DNA of 64,000 bases from Bacillus sp. OK048 (GCF_900103525.1 NZ_FNHN01000009.1:124001-188000); one strand, 5' to 3'. Positions 34,736-44,048 are shown, counted from the first letter of the stretch. Made by a program: numbers and translations. Notes: a model not told the origin generated them from the sequence alone.

Positions 34736-36217
34736 CTATTCTTCGATATCTTTCTTGACCTTTGCAGGCTTTTTGTGAAAACGGTTGGGTTGCTGTGTAT
34801 CAAGAAGGAATGGCCGTTTTCTTAGTTTATCAAAAGATAATCGTACAAAAGCATCTTTAAGGTCTTGCATCCTAGGAGGATATAAAGGCTGTAAATATGG
34901 CCTTCCTAGTGAAGTAAGACGAATTAGATGGGTCAACAAAAAACAAAAGCAAACGACAATTCCCAGCAGTCCCCAAATTTCCGCAAAAAGTAAAAAAGGA
35001 AAGCGCAGTAATCGTATCGTATTGCCGATTCGGTAGACAGGGGTTGTAAAGGAAGCGAGTGCCGCTAAGGCGATGAATATTAATAGGATGTTACTTGTAA
35101 GCCCCGCTTCGACACTTGCCGTTCCAATAACAATTCCACCTACGATACCAATAGTCTGACCGACCTTTGTCGGCAATCTAGCTCCAGCTTCTCGTAAAAG
35201 TTCAATCGTTAATTCAAGGAATAGTGCTTCCAATATAGGTGGGAAGGGGATGGCCCTTCGTGAAGCTACTAAGGTGCTCATTAAGTCTTGCGGTATCAGT
35301 TCGTAATGATAACTAAGTGTTGCTACATATACAGGAGTAACCAAAACAGAAAATACAACAGCAAACAATCGAATCAAGCGGAAAAAGGAAGAAAGAATCC
35401 AGTTTAAATAATAATCTTCAAATGAACTAAAAAACTCAACAAGGGTAGTTGGACCAATTAAGGCATGTGGAGAACCATCAACAAAAATCGCTACTTTGCC
35501 TTCAGCGAGAATGGCAGAAATTCTGTCTGGCCGTTCCGTATCAAGGAGCTGTGGAAAAGGTGAATTTTGATTATCAGAAATGATCTGAACGATATAGGAA
35601 CTATCAGTAATTTCATCAAATTCAATGTCTTCAATTCGCTGTCGGACGGTATTTACATTTTCTGGGTTTGTAAGCCCGTCAATGTAAAGGATTGCTACTT
35701 GTGTCTTAGAAAGTGTTCCAATCGTTACTTTTTCGATGATCAATTCTTTAACGGGAATCCTTTTTCTAATAAGATTTAAATTCTGGTCTAACGATTCTAC
35801 AAAAGATTCCTTAGGGCCGATTACACTAAATTCAACTTCAGGGAGACTCACGCTTCGGCCGATTTCTTTTTTTGCTCCCAAAAAACAAAATTTGTTTTCT
35901 TTCCCATTGATAGTTAACACGACAGAACCAGTAAAAAGCTTTTCTTCGATAAGTGAGATATCCTCTGAAATCTGTACGTCAGCAAGTGGAATAATCTGTT
36001 TTACATCTTCTATTTGTTTAAAATTTTCTTCTAATAAATAGGGGAGTATACTCTCACGTATGGTTAGTTCATCAATCAGTGTTGCTAGAAATTTTAAGGT
36101 GAAAGTAATATTTGATTTTTGGTTAACATACTCTACACATTTAAAATCATGGGACTTTTCTAATGCTTGATCTAAATTTTCTTTTTCTGTATTTTTGTTT
36201 TTAAAAAAATTAAACAT
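34736..36217 (-). CDS. Spore germinant receptor A subunit (GerAA/GerKA)
   Basis: A 493-residue GerA-family protein: a hydrophilic N-terminal domain (~1-250) containing ATLIDELTIRESILPYLL and VAILYIDGLTNPENV, then membrane helices from ~275 and the conserved ALFLELTIELLREAGARLP followed by PTKVGQTIGIVGGIVIG. A subunits form ion-channel-like oligomers in receptor clusters. ATG 36217 follows AAGGAG; an upstream GTG at 36262 adds 15 unsupported residues. A CATACTA element (minus strand, 36250-36244) resembles a SigG -10, but no -35 was found. Confidence 0.92.
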   Translation of the reverse strand: MFNFFKNKNTEKENLDQALEKSHDFKCVEYVNQKSNITFTLKFLATLIDELTIRESILPYLLEENFKQIEDVKQIIPLADVQISEDISLIEEKLFTGSVVLTINGKENKFCFLGAKKEIGRSVSLPEVEFSVIGPKESFVESLDQNLNLIRKRIPVKELIIEKVTIGTLSKTQVAILYIDGLTNPENVNTVRQRIEDIEFDEITDSSYIVQIISDNQNSPFPQLLDTERPDRISAILAEGKVAIFVDGSPHALIGPTTLVEFFSSFEDYYLNWILSSFFRLIRLFAVVFSVLVTPVYVATLSYHYELIPQDLMSTLVASRRAIPFPPILEALFLELTIELLREAGARLPTKVGQTIGIVGGIVIGTASVEAGLTSNILLIFIALAALASFTTPVYRIGNTIRLLRFPFLLFAEIWGLLGIVVCFCFLLTHLIRLTSLGRPYLQPLYPPRMQDLKDAFVRLSFDKLRKRPFLLDTQQPNRFHKKPAKVKKDIEE

Positions 36218-36331
36218 ACCCTTTCTCCTTACTTGGAAGAGACTAGTATGTATTGTTACCAATATTGGAAAGTTTATGTTCGGGGGCAGCTTTTACTAAT
36301 ATTTTGATTCAGGGGCTATCTACGTATTTTA

Positions 36332-36358
36332 AAAAGCTGTCCATTGAGGACAGCTTTA
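36332..36358 (-). terminator. Rho-independent terminator of the peroxidase gene
   Basis: Minus-strand hairpin AAAGCTGTCC / GGACAGCTTT with a 5-base loop and T-run. Confidence 0.8.
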
Positions 36359-36391
36359 AATTTTTCGTTCTTTCAATTTTGCACTGTTCAC

Positions 36392-36871
36392 CTAATTTAA
36401 TATTCTTACTAAATCATTCTCCATTTTTAATGGATCAGTTGTCGGTGCATAGCGTTCGACAACATGTCCGTTTTGGTCAACTAGGAACTTAGTGAAATTC
36501 CATTTTATGTTCTTGGATAGAAGTCCTTTTTTTTGTTCTTTTAAGAAAGCAAATAGGGGATCAGTATTTTCGCCATTTACATCTATCTTTGCAAAGATAG
36601 GGAAGCTTACACCATAATTTAATTGGCAAAATTGCGTGGTTTCTTCTATATTATCAAATTCTTGATTATTGAATTGATCACAAGGAAAACCTAAAACCTC
36701 TAAACCTTGGCCCTTGTATTTTTCATATAACTCTTGTAGACCTTTAAATTGGGGGGTTAATCCACATTTACTGGCGGTATTAACAATAATTAACGGTTTG
36801 CCCTGGTATTGCTTTAGTCTTTTTTCTTCACCATTTGTCATTTTTACAGTAAAATCATATACCGTTGTCAT
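36392..36871 (-). CDS. bsaA: Glutathione peroxidase family thiol peroxidase (BsaA-like)
   Basis: A 159-residue thioredoxin-fold peroxidase. The catalytic cysteine is in NTASKCGLTPQ, the second cysteine in GFPCDQFNNQE, with the Gln of the same motif and Trp in WNFTKFLV completing the Cys-Gln-Trp active site. Bacterial members usually take electrons from thioredoxin rather than glutathione. GGAGG ribosome site; single gene with its own terminator. Confidence 0.93.
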   Translation of the reverse strand: MTTVYDFTVKMTNGEEKRLKQYQGKPLIIVNTASKCGLTPQFKGLQELYEKYKGQGLEVLGFPCDQFNNQEFDNIEETTQFCQLNYGVSFPIFAKIDVNGENTDPLFAFLKEQKKGLLSKNIKWNFTKFLVDQNGHVVERYAPTTDPLKMENDLVRILN

Positions 36872-36954
36872 TAGTCTTCCTCCTCTAGAATAGATCTATC
36901 TATTTAAATCGTATATGAGTTAAATTTACGCGAATAAAATGCTAATAACAAGGA

Positions 36955-36990
36955 ACAAAAAAGCAGCATCCCAATAATTGAGATGCTGCC
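36955..36990 (-). terminator. Rho-independent terminator of the peptide transporter gene
   Basis: GCAGCATC and GATGCTGC around 11 bases, followed on the minus strand by TTTTTTG. Confidence 0.85.
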
Positions 36991-36999
36991 TTATATCGA

Positions 37000-38490
37000 T
37001 TACCGAATCCCTTTCATTAGGCCCTGAATTCTTGGAGCCAATGCAAATAGGATAATACTTAGTACGATGGCTGCTCCGCCGATGACGCCAAAGTACGCCA
37101 TTTCATTCTCAGGTGAATAAAAAGTAACGATTTGGGCATTAAGTGCCTGAGCGGCAGCACTTGCTAAGAACCATAAACTCATCGTTTGTGCTGAGAAGGC
37201 TGCAGGGGCTAATTTTGTTGTTGCAGATAAACCAACTGGTGAAATACACAATTCACCAAATACGACAATTAAATAACTAAGCACAAGCCACATTGGGCTT
37301 ACCAATGTACCTGTACCGCCAAAGTAAGCAGGTAAAAGGATAACTAGGAATGACAATCCAGCAAATAATAAAGCTAATGAGAACTTTTGAGGTATATTTG
37401 GCTGGCGCTTTCCTAATTTCACCCACATCCAAGCAAATACAGGCGCAAAGATGATAATAAATAACGGGTTTAAGGATTGGAACCATGCAGGTGAAATCGT
37501 CATTCCTGCAAACTCTAACTGTGTCCGTTTATCGGCATAATTCGCAAGAATCGTTGAGCCCTGCTCTTGAATGGACCAGAACATAACGGCTGCAATAAAT
37601 AGCGGAATATATGCAATGATACGCGAACGTTCGACAGCAGTAGTCTTAGGACTGCGGTACATAACAACAAAATAAATAGTTGGAATTAATACACCAAGGA
37701 ATGTAACGATGTTAATAAAGCTCTTGAATGTAAGAATACCCCTTGGAATTAATACAGCACAAAGGACAACTAAAAGTGCGACACCCAATCCAATAAATGT
37801 GAAAGTTCTTTTCTTTTCGGTTTTTGATAGCGGGTTTGGAACATTGGTACCGGCAAGACCTAGATTTTTCTTCTTTGTTAAGACAAACATGACAAGTCCT
37901 GCGAACATACCGACAGCAGCAATTCCGAAGCCTAAGTGGAAACTATAACCCATGACACTTCCGACAATGATTGGCGATAAGAATCCGCCCAAGTTAATTG
38001 CCATATAGAAAATGGTAAAACCTGCATCACGACGGTCATCCGTTTCGCTGTACAGATCACCGACAACAGTGGAAACATTTGGCTTCAGCATACCTGTTCC
38101 GAGTACAATCAATACCATCGAAACAAAGAACAAGGCTACGCTACCGGGAATTGCTAGGGCAATATGCCCGAACATAATCAATATTCCACCATAAAAGACT
38201 GCCCTAGAGGTACCGAAAATCCGGTCCGCTAGCCAACCGCCAATAACTCCTGACATGTAAACAAGTGATCCATAGATGGACATAATCGATAGGGCTAAGT
38301 TTTCATCAAGTCCTAATCCACCTTTTGAAACCTCATAATACATATAGTAGACAAGGATTGCTCTCATTCCATAATACGAGAAACGCTCCCAGAATTCTGT
38401 GAAGAAAAGGGTGGATAATCCCTTTGGATGTCCAAAGAATCCCGTTTGAGGAACACTATCCACAATTTTCTGTTTATTGTAATTTGACAT
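37000..38490 (-). CDS. dtpT: Proton-dependent oligopeptide transporter (POT/PTR2, DtpT-like)
   Basis: A 496-residue POT-family carrier with 14 predicted helices. The family's ERFSYYGMRAILVYYM motif is in helix 1 and the PTR2 signature FTIFYMAINLGGFLSPIIVG is about 170 residues in. It imports di- and tripeptides with protons. AGGGAGG ribosome site. Monocistronic. Confidence 0.93.
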   Translation of the reverse strand: MSNYNKQKIVDSVPQTGFFGHPKGLSTLFFTEFWERFSYYGMRAILVYYMYYEVSKGGLGLDENLALSIMSIYGSLVYMSGVIGGWLADRIFGTSRAVFYGGILIMFGHIALAIPGSVALFFVSMVLIVLGTGMLKPNVSTVVGDLYSETDDRRDAGFTIFYMAINLGGFLSPIIVGSVMGYSFHLGFGIAAVGMFAGLVMFVLTKKKNLGLAGTNVPNPLSKTEKKRTFTFIGLGVALLVVLCAVLIPRGILTFKSFINIVTFLGVLIPTIYFVVMYRSPKTTAVERSRIIAYIPLFIAAVMFWSIQEQGSTILANYADKRTQLEFAGMTISPAWFQSLNPLFIIIFAPVFAWMWVKLGKRQPNIPQKFSLALLFAGLSFLVILLPAYFGGTGTLVSPMWLVLSYLIVVFGELCISPVGLSATTKLAPAAFSAQTMSLWFLASAAAQALNAQIVTFYSPENEMAYFGVIGGAAIVLSIILFALAPRIQGLMKGIR

Positions 38491-38862
38491 ATTTCTACCT
38501 CCCTGTATTAACTAATAATACTTTCGATTGTTTTCAATTGTCAAAAACTATTTTTGGAAAATAACATTACAAACATTCGAATCATTGATATAACAAGGAA
38601 AACTGCGGTGAATAGGGAAAAAGAAAGTTTTTTTAAAATAATAAATATATTTTGATAATGTAGACTATTATGAACCATAGTATTTAAAATTCATTGAAAA
38701 AGCCAATTTATAGCAAAGAAAAAGACTGATGCATGATTTGGAAAGGATTCCGTTTTCGGGTGCTTTCTTATTAAAAGACACAAAAAAAGACGTATGAATT
38801 GGCATACGTCTTTTCTTTATTTATCAAGGCTAGGTTGGGGGGCAAGTTAAGCACCCGAGCTG
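38491..38862. other. AT-rich gap with one orphan hairpin
   Basis: No convincing gene in this stretch. A strong bidirectional terminator-like hairpin at 38784-38816 (GACGTATG and CATACGTC with A/T runs) has no obvious gene to terminate, which may mark a lost gene or an unannotated small RNA. Confidence 0.4.
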
Positions 38863-39057
38863 ATAAATAGACGGAGGAATTCCGCTTAATTAGTAATTCT
38901 TATTAAAAAAGGCTTAAATAGACGGAGAGATTCCGCCTATTGACTCTAAAAATTCAAAAATGGGGGATTTTGCTTTGCATAAGCGGAAAACTTCCGCTTA
39001 TTTACCCCGAAACGAGCTCGATTTTGCAATTAACCGGAAAATCTCCGCTTATTTTAC
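38863..39057. repeat. Degenerate array of four hairpin repeats, mostly 51-bp spaced
   Basis: Four units carry a core such as AGCGGAAAACTTCCGCTT (best at 38982-38999). The CGGA of each core is at 38872, 38923, 38984 and 39035: spacings 51, 61 and 51. The sequence between cores has drifted. Confidence 0.7.
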
Positions 39058-39104
39058 CTTTTCTGGTGACTCAATTAAGGGCAAGACATCTTATTTTAAA
39101 GTTT

Positions 39105-39288
39105 GGCTGTGTTAAAGGTAAATGTTGATTTAATAACTATGTTGATTTTTGCGGAAGGCGCGAGACTCCTGCAGGAGGACGGGACAGGGGAGACCCCGCA
39201 GGCGCTTTAGCGCCGAGGAGGCTTCCCGAACCGCCTGCGGAAAGCGAAGCGCCTGGAGCAAAAATCAACAGCCTAGTTTAACACAGCC
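39105..39288. mobile_element. 184-bp MITE-like GC-rich element with TIRs and 8-bp TSD
   Basis: The ends are perfect 12-bp inverted repeats, GGCTGTGTTAAA and TTTAACACAGCC. The direct repeat TAAAGTTT flanks both sides exactly (39097-39104, 39289-39296), as a target-site duplication would. Inside, a second inverted pair GTTGATTTTTGC/GCAAAAATCAAC encloses a GC-rich core of the dispersed type common in Bacillaceae (GCGCGAGACTCCTGC...). No coding capacity. Confidence 0.75.
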
Positions 39289-39310
39289 TAAAGTTTAAGA
39301 AAAAGCCTTG

Positions 39311-40504
39311 CTAAATAACTGTTTTGGCTTTTAATGAACGCTTTTGCCAAGTGAAGGTTATGAATAGGGTTACTATTAATAATGCAAACCCTAATCCAAA
39401 CGGATAGGTAATTTTAATATCGTATAGCAGTCCTGCGAGTGTTGGTCCAATTACGTTACCAATACTCATATAGGCATTATTCATCCCCATTGCAAAACCC
39501 TGTTCATTTCCAGCAAGCTTTGAAATCAGTGTATTGAGAACGGGACGTAAAATGGATGATGATAGGAAAATAAAAAGTGAGATTACAAAGAAAAGTGTAT
39601 AGGTGGAAGCGAAAAGTGAGATTAAAAATCCAGCTGCGGCTACGGAAATAAAAAAGTTCAACACTGACCTTTCTCCAAACCGATTGACAATTTTGTCGAC
39701 AACAAAGAGTTGAACAATAACACTAACCACCCCAGTTGCTGTAACCATAATTGCGATATCCTTTGCGGTGGATTGGAACTGGTTGTCAAGGTATAATCCA
39801 ATGACTGATTCATAGGCAATTAAACCAAAACTCATTACGAGCGTAATAATTAGTGGAATAAAATAAGGCATTTTTACAGAACGGGCTATTTTAAGAGCCA
39901 TAGATTCATCCTGAACCATTTCCGTTGCGTCAGCAAATTGGGACGCTGTTTTGCTTTCCTTAAGCAAGAGAATGGAAAACAGTACAGAAACAAGAGAAAC
40001 AAGTGCGGATATTAATATAGGAAACTTCAAACCGAATTCTGCTAAAAAACCACCAATTCCAGGGCCGACGACAATCCCAAGCGACATGGCTGCCGAAACC
40101 AAGCTATTTCCTTTTGCACGTTGCTCAATGGTCGTTATATCAGCAATATAGGCAAAAATTGCTGGAACGAGCATAGCGCAGCCAATTCCGCCAACAGCCC
40201 GTGAAGCATAAAGTACCCAAATTGAATTGGAAGCGTAAAAAATAAACATCGACAGGGTAAGACCTGCTAGTCCGTAAATAATCATCTTTCTGCGACCATA
40301 TTGATCTGTCCATTTACCCGCAATCGGGGAAAAGATGAACTGGGCACCAGCAAAGATGGCAATGAAAAGTCCAGCAGCAGTTCCGCCTTGATTAATTGAC
40401 TCTAAATAAGCAGGTAAAATTGGGATGATGATTCCAAAACTCCCAATTGCAATAAACATGTTGATCATCAACATGGTAATTTTCTTCCGTTGTTCTCTGT
40501 TCAT
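39311..40504 (-). CDS. MFS drug exporter (12-helix, NorA/Blt-like)
   Basis: A 397-residue major facilitator with twelve predicted helices. Motif A is GKWTDQYGRRKMI (loop 2-3) and motif C SLGIVVGPGIGGFLAEFG (helix 5), the antiporter signature of drug exporters. Substrates unknown. AAGGTGG site 8 bases before ATG. It lies directly beside the MITE-like element, whose 3' duplication ends 15 bases from the stop codon. Confidence 0.87.
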   Translation of the reverse strand: MNREQRKKITMLMINMFIAIGSFGIIIPILPAYLESINQGGTAAGLFIAIFAGAQFIFSPIAGKWTDQYGRRKMIIYGLAGLTLSMFIFYASNSIWVLYASRAVGGIGCAMLVPAIFAYIADITTIEQRAKGNSLVSAAMSLGIVVGPGIGGFLAEFGLKFPILISALVSLVSVLFSILLLKESKTASQFADATEMVQDESMALKIARSVKMPYFIPLIITLVMSFGLIAYESVIGLYLDNQFQSTAKDIAIMVTATGVVSVIVQLFVVDKIVNRFGERSVLNFFISVAAAGFLISLFASTYTLFFVISLFIFLSSSILRPVLNTLISKLAGNEQGFAMGMNNAYMSIGNVIGPTLAGLLYDIKITYPFGLGFALLIVTLFITFTWQKRSLKAKTVI

Positions 40505-40742
40505 CGTTAAGCCACCTTTCTACAAAGGGTTATAAGCATGTCTATAGTGCTTTCCCTTTTTTCACTGTTTACTATCATATATAGGAAGACAGGTTTTTGT
40601 CAAAGAGAAAGATTTTTCAAAGGATTTTGAGAGTGGAATTGTTAAAGAATTGTTGAAGTTAAGCGATTCTAGAAGGGTTTTTCTATGATATGGTTTTAGT
40701 AGAAATAATAATGGATATTCATGCGAAAGGGGTCAGCGTACG

Positions 40743-41072
40743 ATGAAGAGGGAATTAAACAATGGTCCTAATGTCCTGAAGGAAAAGGAAATTGTTACCA
40801 AGATGATTGACTTGTATTGTCGAAAAAAACATCACCACCAGGAGCTATGTAAAGAATGCCAGAATTTAAAAACCTACGCTTTAATGAGACTTTCCCTTTG
40901 CCGTTTTGGCGAAGAGAAAAGCGCCTGCTCCAATTGTACAGTTCATTGTTATAAGCCGAATTATCGGTCGGAAATGAAAGCAGTCATGCGCTACTCTGGA
41001 CCATGGATGTTGTTGTATCACCCTGTTTATGCCGTGATGCATTTAATGAATAAGCCAAAAAAAGTAAAATAG
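40743..41072 (+). CDS. ygbA: YgbA-like 'nitrous oxide-stimulated promoter' family protein
   Basis: A 109-residue Cys- and His-rich protein matching the YgbA_NO family: CKECQNLKTYALMRLSLCRFGEEKSACSNCTVHCYKPNYR, then MRYSGPWMLLYHP. The spaced cysteines (CxxC, C, CxxCxxxC) suggest a metal or Fe-S site. In enterobacteria ygbA belongs to the NsrR nitric-oxide regulon; its biochemical role is not settled. ATG with an AAAGGGG site. Followed by a terminator. Confidence 0.85.
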   Translation: MKRELNNGPNVLKEKEIVTKMIDLYCRKKHHHQELCKECQNLKTYALMRLSLCRFGEEKSACSNCTVHCYKPNYRSEMKAVMRYSGPWMLLYHPVYAVMHLMNKPKKVK

Positions 41073-41079
41073 CTGATTT

Positions 41080-41115
41080 TGCATGGAAGTAATCTTCCAT
41101 GCATTTTAATTTTTT
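41080..41115 (+). terminator. Rho-independent terminator
   Basis: TGCATGGAAG, TAAT loop, CTTCCATGCA then TTTTAATTTTTT. Confidence 0.85.
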
Positions 41116-41187
41116 GATAATTCTGTATTAACTATTGCTAAGATTTGATATTATTTAACTAAGACATGTGCATATGGAGGGGATTAT

Positions 41188-41406
41188 ATGACAGGAATAA
41201 TCACGATTATTATGGTTTTTTCAATTCCTATTATCGCTATTGTAACAAGCCATTTCCAGAAGCAATCAAAAATCAAATACAAAATGATTGAAGGGGAACT
41301 GGAATTAGAAAAACTTAAACATCAAAACTATTTAATGGAAACAGATAGGATGAGGCTTGAACTTGAACAAATGAAACTGGAAGAGCCGAAGGACAAATTA
41401 AGTTAG
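41188..41406 (+). CDS. Small membrane-anchored coiled-coil protein of unknown function
   Basis: 72 residues: one N-terminal membrane helix (GIITIIMVFSIPIIAIVTSHF), then a basic stop and a charged heptad-rich helix (EGELELEKLKHQNYLMETDRMRLELEQMKLEE). The layout recalls PspB-like proteins, but no motif proves that. GGAGGGG ribosome site and codon usage support expression. No recognised family. Confidence 0.65.
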   Translation: MTGIITIIMVFSIPIIAIVTSHFQKQSKIKYKMIEGELELEKLKHQNYLMETDRMRLELEQMKLEEPKDKLS

Positions 41407-41440
41407 TCAAAAAGGGTAAAAAGCAGGATGAAAAATCAAA

Positions 41441-41479
41441 TAAAAATAGGTGCTATCATAGTGGTAGGACCTATTTTTA
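41441..41479. terminator. Bidirectional terminator
   Basis: AAAATAGGT...ACCTATTTTT with an inner CTATCA/GGTAG stem between convergent genes; A/T-runs on both sides. Confidence 0.8.
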
Positions 41480-42532
41480 TTTATCAATTTTACAGTCCTG
41501 ATTTATTTTTAAAAGAGTCTCTTTATCGCAAATAACAAAAAGCTGGGCATCTTCTGGAATGGGTTCATCGAGTTTTTGATTAATGTGCAGGTTTCCTCGA
41601 TCTGCTACAAGGGTTGCGCCTTTATTAAGAAGGTCATTAAAAGCATCCCGGTAGTTTTTCCAAGCTGCGTTTTTTGATATTTCATACATGGTTTCTTCAT
41701 ACTGGGTGCTCATGAGTTCAGAATACATATTGATTACCCCATGAGAAAATAATGATCGAACAGCTGCATGGGAGATCATTTCCTGTGTTGGTATGAATTC
41801 ATCCACCTTTACTCTCTTAAATAAATGGATATGCTTTTGATAGATAACTTCAGCTGTAACGTGAATATCTGATTTGAGTTTTTTTTCCATTGAAGTAATG
41901 GCTGTGGCAATCAGCAACGTCTTTCCATCGACGAGCAGCGGATCCTTTGTGGCAAAGTTGTCTTGTGTGATTTGGTCGGCAAAAATAATCACTCCTTTTG
42001 CCTCGGGCAGATTTGCCTGAAACAGAGTCTCTTCATCCGTGGCATCACCGCGGACATAATACAATTGCTTCTCCACCATGGGGGCATTTTCCAGATCATC
42101 GATGATGACAATGTCAATGGATGTATCTGATTTAAGAATTTCTTTAATGGCAAGCTGTGATTTATCGCTCCAGCCAATGAGAATAATATGATTTTTTCCT
42201 GTGTATTTCATTTTTCCACCAACTTTAAGTTTATCGAGCAAATAGACCGATTTGATGACCTTACCAATAAAAACACTGACCAATCCGATCCCGGTAATAT
42301 AAAGGACAATAGTAAATGCCTGCCCTGCCTGAGTGACGGGAGTATAGTCACCAAAGCCAACCGTAGCAAGTGTTGTCAGCACCCAGTATATCGCAGTAAG
42401 ATAGGTTTTAAATGTTTGCGGCTCTAAATATAATGCGATGTATGCAGCAAATAAGAGATATAAGATAGCTACAGGAAAAAAAATCCTGTTTCTGAGTTTA
42501 ACTAAATAATAAAGTAATTTTTTAAAATGCAT
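41477..42532 (-). CDS. Two-helix potassium channel with RCK (TrkA-N) domain, YugO-like
   Basis: A 351-residue channel: two membrane helices around the pore loop with selectivity filter TLATVGFGDYTP, then a cytoplasmic Rossmann TrkA-N domain (HIILIGWSDKSQLAIKEIL, VRGDATDEETL) and a C-terminal extension. RCK domains gate K+ flow in response to ligands; the B. subtilis YugO channel of this type mediates electrical signalling in biofilms. ATG 42532 follows AGGGG; an upstream ATG at 42616 has no site and adds 28 residues of unlike character. Confidence 0.87.
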   Translation of the reverse strand: MHFKKLLYYLVKLRNRIFFPVAILYLLFAAYIALYLEPQTFKTYLTAIYWVLTTLATVGFGDYTPVTQAGQAFTIVLYITGIGLVSVFIGKVIKSVYLLDKLKVGGKMKYTGKNHIILIGWSDKSQLAIKEILKSDTSIDIVIIDDLENAPMVEKQLYYVRGDATDEETLFQANLPEAKGVIIFADQITQDNFATKDPLLVDGKTLLIATAITSMEKKLKSDIHVTAEVIYQKHIHLFKRVKVDEFIPTQEMISHAAVRSLFSHGVINMYSELMSTQYEETMYEISKNAAWKNYRDAFNDLLNKGATLVADRGNLHINQKLDEPIPEDAQLFVICDKETLLKINQDCKIDK

Positions 42533-42667
42533 CCCCAACAATCCCCTAACTTCTATGAACTCGAATAAACTTATATTTCCAAAAAAAGTTTGAAATAACC
42601 ATATGGTTTTATACATAAGAAGGCTTATAATGGTATCAATATTATTTGTCTGTGGGAGATGGATTCG

Positions 42668-43219
42668 TTGTCAAATACTGCATTAAGAGAAAAGAATATT
42701 GTCTTTATCGGTTTTATGGGTGCTGGAAAAACGACGATTGGAGAATTAGTAGCCAAAAAGCTTTATCGTGATTTTATCGATATTGATGAAGAAATCGAAA
42801 AAGAGTACAAGATGTCAATTCCAAATATATTTGCAGAAATTGGTGAGCAGGCCTTTAGAGAAAAAGAAAAAGAATTCATTCAGAACCTGTGTCACTATAA
42901 GTTAAAGATCATTTCTGTTGGAGGAGGGGCCTTCCTTCAGGAGGAAATCCGAAAAGTATGCCTCACATCTTGTATTGTATTTTATTTGGATATTACCTGG
43001 GATGCTTGGAAGAATAGACTACTTTCGATTATTGACAGCCGTCCCGTACTGCAAGGGAAAACGATAGACGAAATAGAAGAGTTATTTTATAAAAGAAAAG
43101 AAATTTACCAAAATCACTTTCACTCAAAAATTGAAATCAATGATCAAGATTTAGAGGAATTAGCTGATAACATTGTAGAAACGCTAAAATTATCATGGGA
43201 ACTCGATGAATCTAAGTAA
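42668..43219 (+). CDS. aroK: Shikimate kinase
   Basis: About 183 residues. Walker A is GFMGAGKTTIG; the shikimate-binding DIDEEIEKEYKMSI, AFREKE, the GGGAF motif and the lid SRPVL are present. It phosphorylates shikimate in the aromatic amino-acid pathway. The likely start is TTG 42668; ATG 42659 directly abuts the GGGAG site. It forms a pair with aroD (21-bp gap). Confidence 0.9.
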   Translation: MSNTALREKNIVFIGFMGAGKTTIGELVAKKLYRDFIDIDEEIEKEYKMSIPNIFAEIGEQAFREKEKEFIQNLCHYKLKIISVGGGAFLQEEIRKVCLTSCIVFYLDITWDAWKNRLLSIIDSRPVLQGKTIDEIEELFYKRKEIYQNHFHSKIEINDQDLEELADNIVETLKLSWELDESK

Positions 43220-43240
43220 AGGCCGAGTGGAGTGGAGAAA

Positions 43241-44005
43241 ATGAAAAAAACGGTTACGGTTAGAGGGAAAGCAATCGGAGAGGGTGCACCAAAAATATGT
43301 GTTCCGATGGTTGGAGAAACAATCGCCCAATTAATAGAAGAAGCGGAATTTCTACAAACAGTAGACTTAGATGTTGTGGAGTGGCGTGTGGACTTTTTTG
43401 AGCAGGTAGAAGATTTGGAAAGAGTGAAAGATGTACTGGCTGCCATTCGTTCTATCTTAGTCGATACACCCCTCGTTTTTACCTTCCGTAGTGCAAGAGA
43501 AGGTGGAGAAAAGGAAGTCAGCACGTCATACTACTTTGAATTAAATAAGGTAATCGCTGAAAGTGGTCAGGTTGATATCGTCGATGTGGAGTTGTTTAAT
43601 GATGAGGAAGAGATTAAAACGCTCATTTCCACTGCACATCGTAACAATGTGTACGTGATTATTTCGAATCATGAATTCGAAAAGACACCAGACAAGGATG
43701 AAATCATTTCCCGCCTACGTAAGGCGCAAGCTTTAGGTGGAGACCTTCCAAAAATTGCGGTCATGCCAAAAAGCACATCAGATGTATTGACGCTTTTAGA
43801 TGCGACCAATACCATGAACGAGCAATACGCGGACAGACCCATTATCACCATGTCGATGGCAGGGAAGGGCGTCATTAGTCGTTTAGCAGGTGAACTATTT
43901 GGATCTGCGTTAACATTTGGTGCTGCCAAGAGAACTTCAGCTCCAGGGCAGGTGCCTGTCACCGAATTAAGGAAGGTATTATCACTATTGCATGAAAGCC
44001 TTTAG
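43241..44005 (+). CDS. aroD: Type I 3-dehydroquinate dehydratase
   Basis: A 254-residue TIM-barrel enzyme with the type I catalytic set: Glu in DVVEWRVDFF, His in VIISNHEFEKTP and the Schiff-base Lys in AVMPKSTSDV. It makes 3-dehydroshikimate, two steps before the kinase encoded upstream. ATG 43241 follows GGAGTGGAG; GTG 43232 is inside it. The codons for the GQVPVTE segment contain the 14-mer GGTGCCTGTCACCG (43951-43964), identical to the core of an intergenic repeat seen elsewhere in this window. Confidence 0.93.
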   Translation: MKKTVTVRGKAIGEGAPKICVPMVGETIAQLIEEAEFLQTVDLDVVEWRVDFFEQVEDLERVKDVLAAIRSILVDTPLVFTFRSAREGGEKEVSTSYYFELNKVIAESGQVDIVDVELFNDEEEIKTLISTAHRNNVYVIISNHEFEKTPDKDEIISRLRKAQALGGDLPKIAVMPKSTSDVLTLLDATNTMNEQYADRPIITMSMAGKGVISRLAGELFGSALTFGAAKRTSAPGQVPVTELRKVLSLLHESL

Positions 44006-44006
44006 T

Positions 44007-44048
44007 AAACAGGAGCTTGACACTTTGTGGGTGTCAAGCTCTTGTTTA
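44007..44048 (+). terminator. Rho-independent terminator
   Basis: A 17-bp stem AACAGGAGCTTGACAC against GTGTCAAGCTCTTGTT. Confidence 0.85.

Noticed and set aside
36244..36250. SigG promoter of the germinant receptor operon
   Set aside because: A CATACTA -10 is present on the minus strand, but no -35 resembling TGAATA lies at 17-18 bp.
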